A DNA stretch of 64,000 bases from assembly GCF_000744285.1 (NCBI RefSeq), contig NZ_JQLQ01000002.1, forward strand, positions 1,116,001 to 1,180,000. The letters run 5' to 3'. The notes under the pieces were generated by a model. It was not told the DNA's origin. It ran no database searches and saw only the letters and a program-made list of their open reading frames with translations. Below, in pieces: positions 18,057-25,402 of this stretch; position 1 is the stretch's first letter; every line of letters starts with the position of its first letter. Origin of the DNA: Carnobacterium pleistocenium FTR1. GTDB lineage: Bacteria > Bacillota > Bacilli > Lactobacillales > Carnobacteriaceae. The translations under genes were made by a program, and so were the position numbers.

Positions 18057-19007
18057 ATGTTATCGATTATCGTTCCTATTTACAATGTTGAAAATGTATT
18101 AAGCCACTGTTTGAATAGTTTGAGATTTCAATCTTATCGGAATATAGAAATTATTTTAATCAATGAAGGATCTTCGGATATGAGTGGTGCAATATGTGAT
18201 CGCTTTGTGCGAGTGGATTCCCGCTTTAAAGTACTTCATAAAGATGTCAAAAATATTTCTGAAGCTTTAAATTTTGGGCTAGAAATGGCTAAAGGAGAAT
18301 TCATCAGTTTTATTGATCCTGTTGATCGAATAGATGGCTTGATGTTTGAAAAATTGATATTAACGATTATTAAGCATAAAGCAGATATGGTTATAGCAAA
18401 TTATGGGGAAGAACAGATTATAAATAATAAAGAACCCATTGAATCCTCTGAGACAGTCATCTGGACAAAAAAAATGGCTTTAAATAAAATTATTGATCAA
18501 TTTCAAATCAAAAGTTTTCTATGCAACAAACTTTATACTAGTGAGTTGTTTCGTTCAGAACCTATACATGAATTTGATGTAACGCTGGATATTTTCGGAG
18601 ATTTAGTCATGTCAGTTCAATGTATATTAAAGAGCAAAAAAATTATTTATGATCCTAATTTACATTATCACTATATTGCTTATAGGCATGTGTCTTTTTT
18701 TAATGAGCTCACGAAGGAAAAACTTTCTGGTGCTAAGGGATTGTTGAAAGTCATTGATTTAGCAGAGAATTTAGACAATTTTGATGTTTGTATAATAAAG
18801 GAACATTATATCAATTATTCAATTCAATTATTGATGCACCTTTTAAATGAAGAAGATCAAAATCGGCAATTGATCAAAGAAGCTAGAAAGAATCTATATT
18901 ACTTTCCATTAAATGAGGTAAGAAGCCAACGAGTTAAAACGTCTTGTGTGATGGCTAGAAAAATGACGTATGTTTATTTTAATATTTGGAAAATACGGAG
19001 TGGCTGA
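18057..19007 (+). CDS. Glycosyltransferase family 2
   Basis: A 316-residue GT-A-type protein: MLSIIVPIYNVENVLSHCLN, IEIILINEGSSDMSG (Glu replaces the common Asp of NDGS), NFGLEMAKGEFISFIDPVDR (DPVD in place of DXD). The altered metal-binding and nucleotide-binding positions suggest altered donor use or reduced activity. It follows GGAAGGAGG and is the last gene of the polysaccharide cluster, 94 bases after the dehydratase. Confidence 0.85.
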   Translation: MLSIIVPIYNVENVLSHCLNSLRFQSYRNIEIILINEGSSDMSGAICDRFVRVDSRFKVLHKDVKNISEALNFGLEMAKGEFISFIDPVDRIDGLMFEKLILTIIKHKADMVIANYGEEQIINNKEPIESSETVIWTKKMALNKIIDQFQIKSFLCNKLYTSELFRSEPIHEFDVTLDIFGDLVMSVQCILKSKKIIYDPNLHYHYIAYRHVSFFNELTKEKLSGAKGLLKVIDLAENLDNFDVCIIKEHYINYSIQLLMHLLNEEDQNRQLIKEARKNLYYFPLNEVRSQRVKTSCVMARKMTYVYFNIWKIRSG

Positions 19008-19008
19008 T

Positions 19009-19037
19009 TGGACCAAATAAAAAAAAAGGGTTACAAT
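19009..19037 (+). promoter_or_regulatory. Possible promoter of the dihydrolipoyl dehydrogenase gene
   Basis: TTGGAC, 17-base spacer, TACAAT, about 90 bases before the start codon. It overlaps the end of the preceding gene. Other AT-rich -10-like boxes nearby make this uncertain. Confidence 0.35.
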
Positions 19038-19126
19038 CTTTATAATAAAATCCATTCAAAATGGTAGTATACTTATTTTTTAGATTAGAAATATTGAAAC
19101 TAAACTTAAAAAGGAGCTGAATTGTT

Positions 19127-20518
19127 TTGGCAACGAATCAAAGAGAAACAGTTATAATTGGATCTGGTCCTGGAGGTTATGTTGCAGCCATTAGAGCAGC
19201 ACAATTAGGGCAAAAAGTAGCTATTATTGAAAAAGAATTTATCGGTGGGGTATGCCTGAATGTTGGTTGCATTCCGTCTAAAGCATTGATCACTGCTGGA
19301 CATCACTTTCATGATGCTCAACATTCTGAGATCTTTGGCGTGACCGCCTCAAATGTCACGTTGGATGTTGCAAAAATGCAAAATTGGAAAGATACTCAAG
19401 TTGTTAATAAGTTAACTAGCGGTGTGGAAAGCCTTTTAAAAAAAAATAAAGTTGAAATCATTCGTGGGACAGCCATCTTTACGGATAAAAATCATTTGTC
19501 TGTTGAAACGAAAGAAGGTTCTCAAGAGATTGAATTTAAAAATGTCGTGATTGCTACAGGTAGTTTACCACTTGAAGTTGCTGAAGTTCCAATGGGCGGA
19601 CGGATTTTAGATACGTCTGGTGGATTAAATGTAAAAGAACTTCCTAAACGTTTAGTGATCGTCGGTGGTGGATATGTCGGTAGTCAATTAGCCTTTGCTT
19701 TTAACAATTTTGGTTCTAAAGTTACGATTCTTGAAAAGGAAGACAGCATAATCAATTTTTTTGATAAGGATATGGTGAAACTCGCTAAAAAAAGTTATCA
19801 AAAGAAAGGTATTAACGTTGTAGAAGGCGTTAATGTAACGAAATCTATCCAAACAGATGAAATGGTAACGATTACCTATGAAAAAGATGGGAAAGAAGCA
19901 ACGATTGAATCTGATTATGTATTGGTTTCAGCAGGTCGAGTACCTAATACAGCTAAGTTGAATTTAGCAGCGATTGGCATTGAATTATTGGAAAATGGCA
20001 GAATTGATGTGGATGATTCATTGAGGACTACTGTAGAAAATGTTTATGCCATCGGAGATATTGTTCCTGGGCCGGCATTAGCGAATAAAGCAAGTCATGA
20101 TGCTAAAATCGTTGCAGAGCTTATTTCTGGTAAAGAGGCAGTCGTAGATTATAGAACGCTACCGATCTCTATTTACACGGAACCTGAAATGGCAAAAGTT
20201 GGATTAGCAGCAGATGAAGTGAAGGGCAATCAAGACTATAAAGCCAGTAAATTTTCATTAGCCGGTAATGGTCGTGCGTTATCCTTAGATGCTGATGAAG
20301 GCTTTGTCCGTATGATTACTGAAGAAAAAACGGGTAAAGTTGTTGGAGCACAAGTTGTTGGAGTAAGCGCTGGAGACGTTATTTCAGAATTAGCATTAGC
20401 CATTGAGTTGGAAATGGTGGCTGAAGATATTTCATTAACGATCCATGCTCATCCCTCTATTGCAGAAGCAATAATGGATACAGCTGAATTAGCTATTGGG
20501 CTACCTATTCATATGTAA
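19127..20518 (+). CDS. lpdA: Dihydrolipoyl dehydrogenase
   Basis: A 463-residue flavoprotein disulphide reductase. FAD-binding GSGPGGYVAAIRAAQLG, redox-active disulphide GGVCLNVGCIPSKAL, NAD-binding VIVGGGYVGSQLAFAF, second FAD motif VYAIGDIVPG and the C-terminal catalytic HAHPSIAEA are present. It regenerates lipoamide in 2-oxoacid dehydrogenase or glycine cleavage complexes. No E1/E2 genes are adjacent, so this is a stand-alone copy and the partner complex is not identified. The TTG start at 19127 is set by AAGGAG (19111-19116). A terminator follows directly. Confidence 0.92.
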   Translation: MATNQRETVIIGSGPGGYVAAIRAAQLGQKVAIIEKEFIGGVCLNVGCIPSKALITAGHHFHDAQHSEIFGVTASNVTLDVAKMQNWKDTQVVNKLTSGVESLLKKNKVEIIRGTAIFTDKNHLSVETKEGSQEIEFKNVVIATGSLPLEVAEVPMGGRILDTSGGLNVKELPKRLVIVGGGYVGSQLAFAFNNFGSKVTILEKEDSIINFFDKDMVKLAKKSYQKKGINVVEGVNVTKSIQTDEMVTITYEKDGKEATIESDYVLVSAGRVPNTAKLNLAAIGIELLENGRIDVDDSLRTTVENVYAIGDIVPGPALANKASHDAKIVAELISGKEAVVDYRTLPISIYTEPEMAKVGLAADEVKGNQDYKASKFSLAGNGRALSLDADEGFVRMITEEKTGKVVGAQVVGVSAGDVISELALAIELEMVAEDISLTIHAHPSIAEAIMDTAELAIGLPIHM

Positions 20519-20534
20519 ATTGTTTTGCTAAGGG

Positions 20535-20580
20535 CTTGTAAGCAGAGAAAACTCATTGCTTACAAGAACTTTTTTTATTT
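20535..20580 (+). terminator. Terminator after the dihydrolipoyl dehydrogenase gene
   Basis: Perfect 10-bp stem CTTGTAAGCA/TGCTTACAAG with a 12-base loop, followed by AACTTTTTTT. Confidence 0.85.
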
Positions 20581-20626
20581 AGCAAACCTTAAAAAGAAAA
20601 ACGGCGGATATACGAAAGGTGATCAA

Positions 20627-21172
20627 ATGATTAAACAAATAAAAGATGCTTATCCTATTAATTGGATTGGGCTGAAACCGGAGCGTTTTCGAAAATATAA
20701 AACTTGGGTCAACAATGTTAAACCAGGTATATGTGGCACTTATGTAGGTGCGGTGATCCTACATGATGCCTTTAATCAAAAGTACGGAATCAATTTGTCT
20801 AAAGAGAAGCTGATTACTGGGTTAAAAACAATGATTGAGGATACCTTCGTTTATAAAGGTACGTTTCCTTGGGATGTCTGGTATGGGTTGAATTGGGTAT
20901 TAAAAGAGAACCAAGATTTCACAGTTAAAATGCATTTTGTCTCTGAGCGAAAAGTAGTCGCTTTATTAAACAGAGAGAAACCTATTCCAGTTGCGGTCGG
21001 TACAGCAACTTTATTTGGCAGTCCGTATAAAAATCATTGGGTGGTTGTTTATGCATATGGATACGATCAAGATGGGAAATTATTTTTTAAGGCTTATGAT
21101 AATCATGGAAGATATACAGCGGTTTTACCAGCATCACAAACAATTGGCTGTGTATGGATAGAATCAGTTTGA
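20627..21172 (+). CDS. C39-like papain-fold cysteine peptidase domain protein
   Basis: About 181 residues resembling the peptidase C39-like group. Candidate catalytic residues are Cys36 in KPGICGTYVGAV, the His in YKNHWVVVYAYG and the Asp in FKAYDNHGRY. No signal peptide, transporter domain or bacteriocin precursor is present, so it is not an ABC bacteriocin processor; it may be a cytoplasmic peptidase or a transamidase-like enzyme. ATG 20627 follows AAAGGTGA; upstream in-frame codons belong to the lpd terminator. It appears monocistronic and is followed by a dispersed repeat. Confidence 0.65.
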   Translation: MIKQIKDAYPINWIGLKPERFRKYKTWVNNVKPGICGTYVGAVILHDAFNQKYGINLSKEKLITGLKTMIEDTFVYKGTFPWDVWYGLNWVLKENQDFTVKMHFVSERKVVALLNREKPIPVAVGTATLFGSPYKNHWVVVYAYGYDQDGKLFFKAYDNHGRYTAVLPASQTIGCVWIESV

Positions 21173-21244
21173 AAAAGGTCTTTGGCATGGGGAGAGTAGT
21201 TAAATAAATTACATAAACTAAAAGGTTCTAGGTCAAATTAAAAT

Positions 21245-21481
21245 GGTGTGGATGATTCAAAATAAAATTTCTTCTGGAATAGACGGGTTTGCTTGTGGAG
21301 AGCCATGGGAACGTGTGAAGCCTAAAAAGAAGTCTTACAGACTTTCAAGCTTCAAACAAACCGCAATCGCGCTAAAGCGCCAACGTTTTGTAATTCTCAT
21401 TGAATCCAATACATGGCTACAAGCAACCCTATTCCGCCAGAATTTTTGAATGAGTCTTTTATTTCATTTATTTATCCACAC
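21245..21481. repeat. Dispersed hairpin repeat, copy R2 (most complete)
   Basis: About 237 bp bounded by inverted repeats GGTGTGGAT and ATCCACACC. Inside, the left arm (AATTTCTTCTGGAATA, GGGTTTGCTTGTGG, AGCCATG) pairs with the right arm (CATGGCTACAAGCAACCC, TATTCCGCCAGAATT). Smaller hairpins such as GCGC-TAAA-GCGC lie in the middle. Related copies are at 2181, 53042 and, degenerate, 41009. A short open frame inside it is not a gene. Confidence 0.75.
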
Positions 21482-21550
21482 CAAAAATTGTGCAGCATAA
21501 AGATTATAGGTAGGTAATTTAATTTGTTTATATCAATACTAAAAATTATA

Positions 21551-21600
21551 AAAAAAGCCTACGATTTATGAAGTATTTCTTCATAAATCGCAGGCTTTTT
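21551..21600. terminator. Bidirectional terminator between the repeat and glmS
   Basis: Long stem AAAAAGCCTACGATTTATGAAG paired with its near-perfect complement (one mismatch) around a TATTT loop, with A/T runs on both sides; it ends glmS transcription on the minus strand. (Stem read as AAAAAGCCT plus CGATTTATGAAG.). Confidence 0.85.
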
Positions 21601-21628
21601 GTCTGACTAAGAATAAACAGGGATAGGT

Positions 21629-23437
21629 TTATTCAACTGTTACACTTTTAGCTAAGTTTCTTGGTTTATCAACGTCGTTTCCACGGTGTAAACTTGTGTA
21701 ATACGCAATTAGTTGAGTTGGGATCACACTAACCAATGGAGTTAATAAGTGGTGTACTTTTGGCAATACATACGCATCTCCTGGTTGGTCTAAACCTTCT
21801 AGAGAAATAATCATGCTGTGTGCTCCACGAGAAATAACTTCTTGTGCATTTCCACGAGTATGTCCAGCTGTTATTTCATCAGTAATGATTGAGATAACGG
21901 GAGTACCTTCTTCAATTAAAGCGATTGTTCCATGTTTCAACTCACCAGCTGCAAAGCCTTCAGTTTGAACATATGAAACTTCTTTCAATTTAAGTGCAGC
22001 TTCCATTACAACGTAGTAATCAATACTGCGTCCAATGTAAAATGCGTTACGGCTAGTGCTTAAATGGGTAACAGAGAGTTGTTCAAAAACTTCTTTTTCA
22101 TCAATAATTGATTCGATTGCAGTAGCGGCAATTCCTAACTCATGTGCAATGTCTAACTCTAAAGCAAGACCTTTTTTGCGGCCTGCAAGTTCACCAAGAA
22201 TAGCAAGAACAGCGATTTGTGCTGTGTAAGCTTTTGTTGAAGCGACAGCAATTTCAGGACCAGCATGTAATAACAAGGTATATTTTGCTTCTCTAGAAAG
22301 AGTAGACCCATGTACGTTTGTTAAAGTTAGTGAAGGGTGGTTCCAATCATTAATTTTTACTAGTACTTGACGGCTGTCAGCTGTTTCACCACTTTGAGAC
22401 AAGAAAATGAAGAAAGGTTTTTCAGTTAATAAAGGCGTGTTGTAACCAAATTCGCTAGATAGATGAACTTCTGTTGGGATATTTGTTAAGTTCTCAAGGA
22501 TTTGTTTGCCGACCCAACCAGCATTGTAACTTGTACCACAAGCAATAATGTAAATACGATCGCTGGCAGTCATTTCTTCAAGAATAGCAGGGTCAATTTC
22601 TAGTTCGCCAGCATCATTTTGATAATTTTGCACGATTTTACGCATAACAGCAGGCTGCTCATCAATTTCTTTGATCATATAGTGAGGGTAAGTACCTTTG
22701 CTTAAATCATTTGCATCTAATAATGCAGTGTATGAAGCACGAGTGATTACATCACCGGCTAATGTTTCAATTTTGATATCGTCCACTGTTAAAGTAGCGA
22801 TTTCGCCATCCATTAGTTCGACAAATTGATTCGTTTCTTTGATCATTGCCATAGCATCGCTACAGATGACGTTGAAGCCGTCTCCTCTACCTAATAACAA
22901 TGGGCTTTTATTTTTTGCTGCAAAAACAACATCAGGTTTTTCGCTGTCAATCAAAGCTAAAGCATAAGACCCTTTTAAAGCAACGATGGCTTTTTTGAAA
23001 GCATCGATTGTGTCTAATCCTTCTTCTTCAACATACCAAGCAATTAATTGTACGATAATTTCAGTATCTGTATCACTGTGTAATAATGTGTCTGTAAGAA
23101 AAGCGTCTCTTACTGCTTTGTAGTTTTCAATCACGCCATTATGCACAATTGTAAAGCGGCCACTATTTGATTGATGAGGGTGAGCATTTTCAACACTTGG
23201 TACGCCGTGAGTTGCCCAACGAGTATGTCCAATACCTGTTTTTGCAGGAACGTTATGGTCTACTTTTTCTCTTAAAGCAGCAATACGTCCTTTTTCTTTA
23301 AATAAATGGCCTGCATCTTGATCATCCATTACATAAATACCAGCAGAGTCATATCCACGGTATTCTAACAGTTCAAGTCCATGTAATAAAATATCTTTTG
23401 CATCTTGTCTTCCTATATAACCTACGATTCCGCACAT
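21629..23437 (-). CDS. glmS: Glutamine-fructose-6-phosphate aminotransferase (isomerising)
   Basis: A 602-residue enzyme making glucosamine-6-phosphate for peptidoglycan and UDP-GlcNAc. The start is fixed by the N-terminal nucleophile cysteine ([16 protein letters not shown]); an upstream in-frame ATG at 23476 would bury that residue. The glutaminase domain (residues 1-240, [17 protein letters not shown]) is followed by two SIS domains ([29 protein letters not shown]) and the C-terminal LAKSVTVE. It is monocistronic, transcribed from a promoter at 23599-23627. No glmS ribozyme core was seen in the leader of about 155 nt. It supplies precursors for the adjoining glycan cluster. Confidence 0.97.
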   Translation of the reverse strand: MCGIVGYIGRQDAKDILLHGLELLEYRGYDSAGIYVMDDQDAGHLFKEKGRIAALREKVDHNVPAKTGIGHTRWATHGVPSVENAHPHQSNSGRFTIVHNGVIENYKAVRDAFLTDTLLHSDTDTEIIVQLIAWYVEEEGLDTIDAFKKAIVALKGSYALALIDSEKPDVVFAAKNKSPLLLGRGDGFNVICSDAMAMIKETNQFVELMDGEIATLTVDDIKIETLAGDVITRASYTALLDANDLSKGTYPHYMIKEIDEQPAVMRKIVQNYQNDAGELEIDPAILEEMTASDRIYIIACGTSYNAGWVGKQILENLTNIPTEVHLSSEFGYNTPLLTEKPFFIFLSQSGETADSRQVLVKINDWNHPSLTLTNVHGSTLSREAKYTLLLHAGPEIAVASTKAYTAQIAVLAILGELAGRKKGLALELDIAHELGIAATAIESIIDEKEVFEQLSVTHLSTSRNAFYIGRSIDYYVVMEAALKLKEVSYVQTEGFAAGELKHGTIALIEEGTPVISIITDEITAGHTRGNAQEVISRGAHSMIISLEGLDQPGDAYVLPKVHHLLTPLVSVIPTQLIAYYTSLHRGNDVDKPRNLAKSVTVE

Positions 23438-23598
23438 TTTTAAATTCCTACTTTCTTTTTTTTTATAATGTTCCATAGTGAAGTCAACTTTTTTAGTTTT
23501 ATTATCTGGTAATTAAAGCAATTCTTAGGTTGATTTTATTGGTTATAATTAAAATTGGTATATACACTAAAAAAGTTATGAATCGGTCTGACAGGTTA

Positions 23599-23627
23599 AT
23601 AATAAGGGAACGATAAAAAAATGTCAA
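23599..23627 (-). promoter_or_regulatory. glmS promoter
   Basis: On the minus strand TTGACA (23627-23622), 17-base spacer, TATTAT (23604-23599). A direct repeat GTCAACTTTTTTA (plus strand 23483-23495 and 23623-23635) overlaps the -35 box and recurs in the leader 140 bases downstream. Confidence 0.6.
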
Positions 23628-23772
23628 CTTTTTTATACAAAGTGGTCTAATGGTCTATATCAGTTTGGTCGGACCTCTTTTAAGAACAAGTTCAACGGAT
23701 TTGACTAAACAGTGGAGTGTTAGCGGTACCTTTGACAAATAAAACGATGCCAAACTCAACACTACACTTCGT

Positions 23773-23786
23773 TGTAATCGGATACA
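23773..23786. promoter_or_regulatory. cre-like CcpA site before mtlA
   Basis: TGTAATCGGATACA matches the cre pattern TGWAANCGNTNWCA with one mismatch. It lies 49 bases before the mtlA start, a position suited to repression of the mannitol operon when preferred sugars are present. Confidence 0.55.
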
Positions 23787-23834
23787 AAGGGCGGTAAACT
23801 AAATTTATCAAAAAGAGTTGAAGGAGGAATTATC

Positions 23835-25304
23835 GTGGAACATGTAGAAAAAACAGAACAAACAGAAAAAAAAGGTACAAAAGCAGCCATTCAACGTATG
23901 GGAAGTTATTTGAGTGGTATGGTCATGCCGAATATTGGTGCATTCATCGCATGGGGGATCATTACAGCGTTATTCATTGAAACAGGTTGGTGGCCCAATG
24001 AACAGCTAGCTACAATGGTTGATCCAATGCTGAAATACTTATTGCCACTCTTAATCGGATATACTGGAGGAAACATGGTATACGGTCAACGTGGAGCAGT
24101 TGTAGGAGCAATCGCAACGATCGGTGTTATTGTAGGATCTAGTGTGCCAATGTTTATTGGAGCGATGGCCTTAGGACCTTTAGGCGGATACTTGGTTAAG
24201 AAATTTGATGACCTTTTTAAAGATAAAATTAGAGCTGGTTTTGAAATGCTCGTCAATAATTTCTCAAGTGGAATTATCGGATTTATATTAGCTATTATTG
24301 CTTTTTACGCTGTTGGACCTTTTGTAACAGCCTTAACAAATGCACTTGCAAGTGGCGTTGACTGGATCGTGAATGCAGGACTATTGCCTCTAGCAAATAT
24401 CTTTATCGAACCTGCAAAAATTTTGTTTTTGAATAACGCTATCAATCATGGTATATTGACACCATTAGGTACCGAACAAGCGGCAGAAGCAGGAAAATCT
24501 ATTTTGTTCTTACTTGAAGCTAATCCAGGACCTGGTTTAGGATTATTATTAGCTTTCTCACTCTTTGGAAAAGGTGCTGCTAGAGCTTCTGCACCAGGTG
24601 CAGTTTTAATTCACTTTATTGGTGGGATCCACGAAATTTATTTCCCATATGTATTGATGAAACCCGCATTATTTCTTGCTGTAATTTCAGGTGGGATTGC
24701 TGGTACGTTTACAAATACAATCTTTAGTTCAGGTTTAGTAGCTGCAGCTTCTCCAGGGTCAATTATCGCTATAATGGCAATGACACCAAGAGGAAGCTAC
24801 CTCGGCGTTGTTATGGGAGTACTTGTTGCAACAATCGTTTCATTCTTAGTTGCTATGTTGATTCTTAAATCAGACAAATCTGAAGTAAGTATTGAAGAAG
24901 ATAATTTTTCATCAAAAGTAAATGAAAGTCAATCACGTAAAGCAGAATCAAAAGGAGTTAACCAAACTTCAACAACTCAAACAATGGTAGCAGATGATGC
25001 TTCACTTGTTGGACAACAAGATGTCAAAAGAATTATCTTTGCTTGTGATGCTGGTATGGGATCAAGCGCAATGGGAGCTTCTATTATGCGTAAAAAAGTA
25101 AAAGATGCTGGCTTAGATATTTCTGTAACCAATGCATCAATCGGTAATTTAAAAGATGAAGACGGCTTATTGGTAATCACACAAAAAGAATTAACAGCAC
25201 GTGCCAAACAAAAAACACCAAGTGCTACACAAGTCTCAGTAGACAATTTCTTGAACAGTCCTAAATATGAAGAAATTGTTGAGAATTTGAAAAATCAATT
25301 ATAA
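23835..25304 (+). CDS. mtlA: PTS mannitol-specific transporter, IICB
   Basis: A 489-residue membrane protein that imports and phosphorylates mannitol. Residues 15-345 form the multi-helix IIC domain (MGSYLSGMVMPNIGAFIAWG, NNAINHGILTPLG, GGIHEIYFPYVLMKP); a hydrophilic linker rich in Ser, Glu and Lys leads to the IIB domain with the phosphorylated cysteine in IIFACDAGMGSSAMGASIM. IIA is encoded separately at 27518, the usual arrangement in Firmicutes. The GTG start follows AAGGAGGAATT. Hairpins at 25305-25377 follow the gene. Confidence 0.96.
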   Translation: MEHVEKTEQTEKKGTKAAIQRMGSYLSGMVMPNIGAFIAWGIITALFIETGWWPNEQLATMVDPMLKYLLPLLIGYTGGNMVYGQRGAVVGAIATIGVIVGSSVPMFIGAMALGPLGGYLVKKFDDLFKDKIRAGFEMLVNNFSSGIIGFILAIIAFYAVGPFVTALTNALASGVDWIVNAGLLPLANIFIEPAKILFLNNAINHGILTPLGTEQAAEAGKSILFLLEANPGPGLGLLLAFSLFGKGAARASAPGAVLIHFIGGIHEIYFPYVLMKPALFLAVISGGIAGTFTNTIFSSGLVAAASPGSIIAIMAMTPRGSYLGVVMGVLVATIVSFLVAMLILKSDKSEVSIEEDNFSSKVNESQSRKAESKGVNQTSTTQTMVADDASLVGQQDVKRIIFACDAGMGSSAMGASIMRKKVKDAGLDISVTNASIGNLKDEDGLLVITQKELTARAKQKTPSATQVSVDNFLNSPKYEEIVENLKNQL

Positions 25305-25377
25305 GCATCTTATCTAGACAATAAGATGCAAATAAGTTAGGGATAAAAGCGGTGAGCTTTGATTCACTGCTTTTATC
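25305..25377 (+). terminator. Two hairpins between mtlA and mtlR
   Basis: GCATCTTAT/ATAAGATGC (25305-25329) and ATAAAAGCGGTGA paired with TCACTGCTTTTAT (25343-25376). Neither has a long U run outside the stem, so partial termination or mRNA processing is more likely than complete termination; this would lower mtlR expression relative to mtlA. Confidence 0.5.
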
Positions 25378-25402
25378 TGTTTAAATCTTGTCTAGGAATG
25401 AG

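Larger units (their letters stand above)
23438..23834. other. Divergent regulatory region glmS / mtlA
   Basis: About 400 bases without a gene. It holds the glmS promoter and leader, the 13-bp direct repeat, a TTGACA at 23732 that could be a -35 box for mtlA (no convincing -10 at 17 bases) and a cre-like site at 23773. No MtlR operator could be recognised by eye. Confidence 0.55.

Noticed and set aside
20535-20566. Start of the C39-like gene at an upstream TTG (20525)
   Set aside because: That stretch forms the lpd terminator hairpin; the ATG at 20627 has a ribosome site.
21243-21449. Open frame of 68 codons on the plus strand
   Set aside because: It lies wholly within the dispersed hairpin repeat, has no ribosome site and no protein-like composition.
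23438-23592. Possible glmS ribozyme in the glmS leader
   Set aside because: The conserved ribozyme core was not found on the minus strand by eye; a covariance-model search would be decisive.
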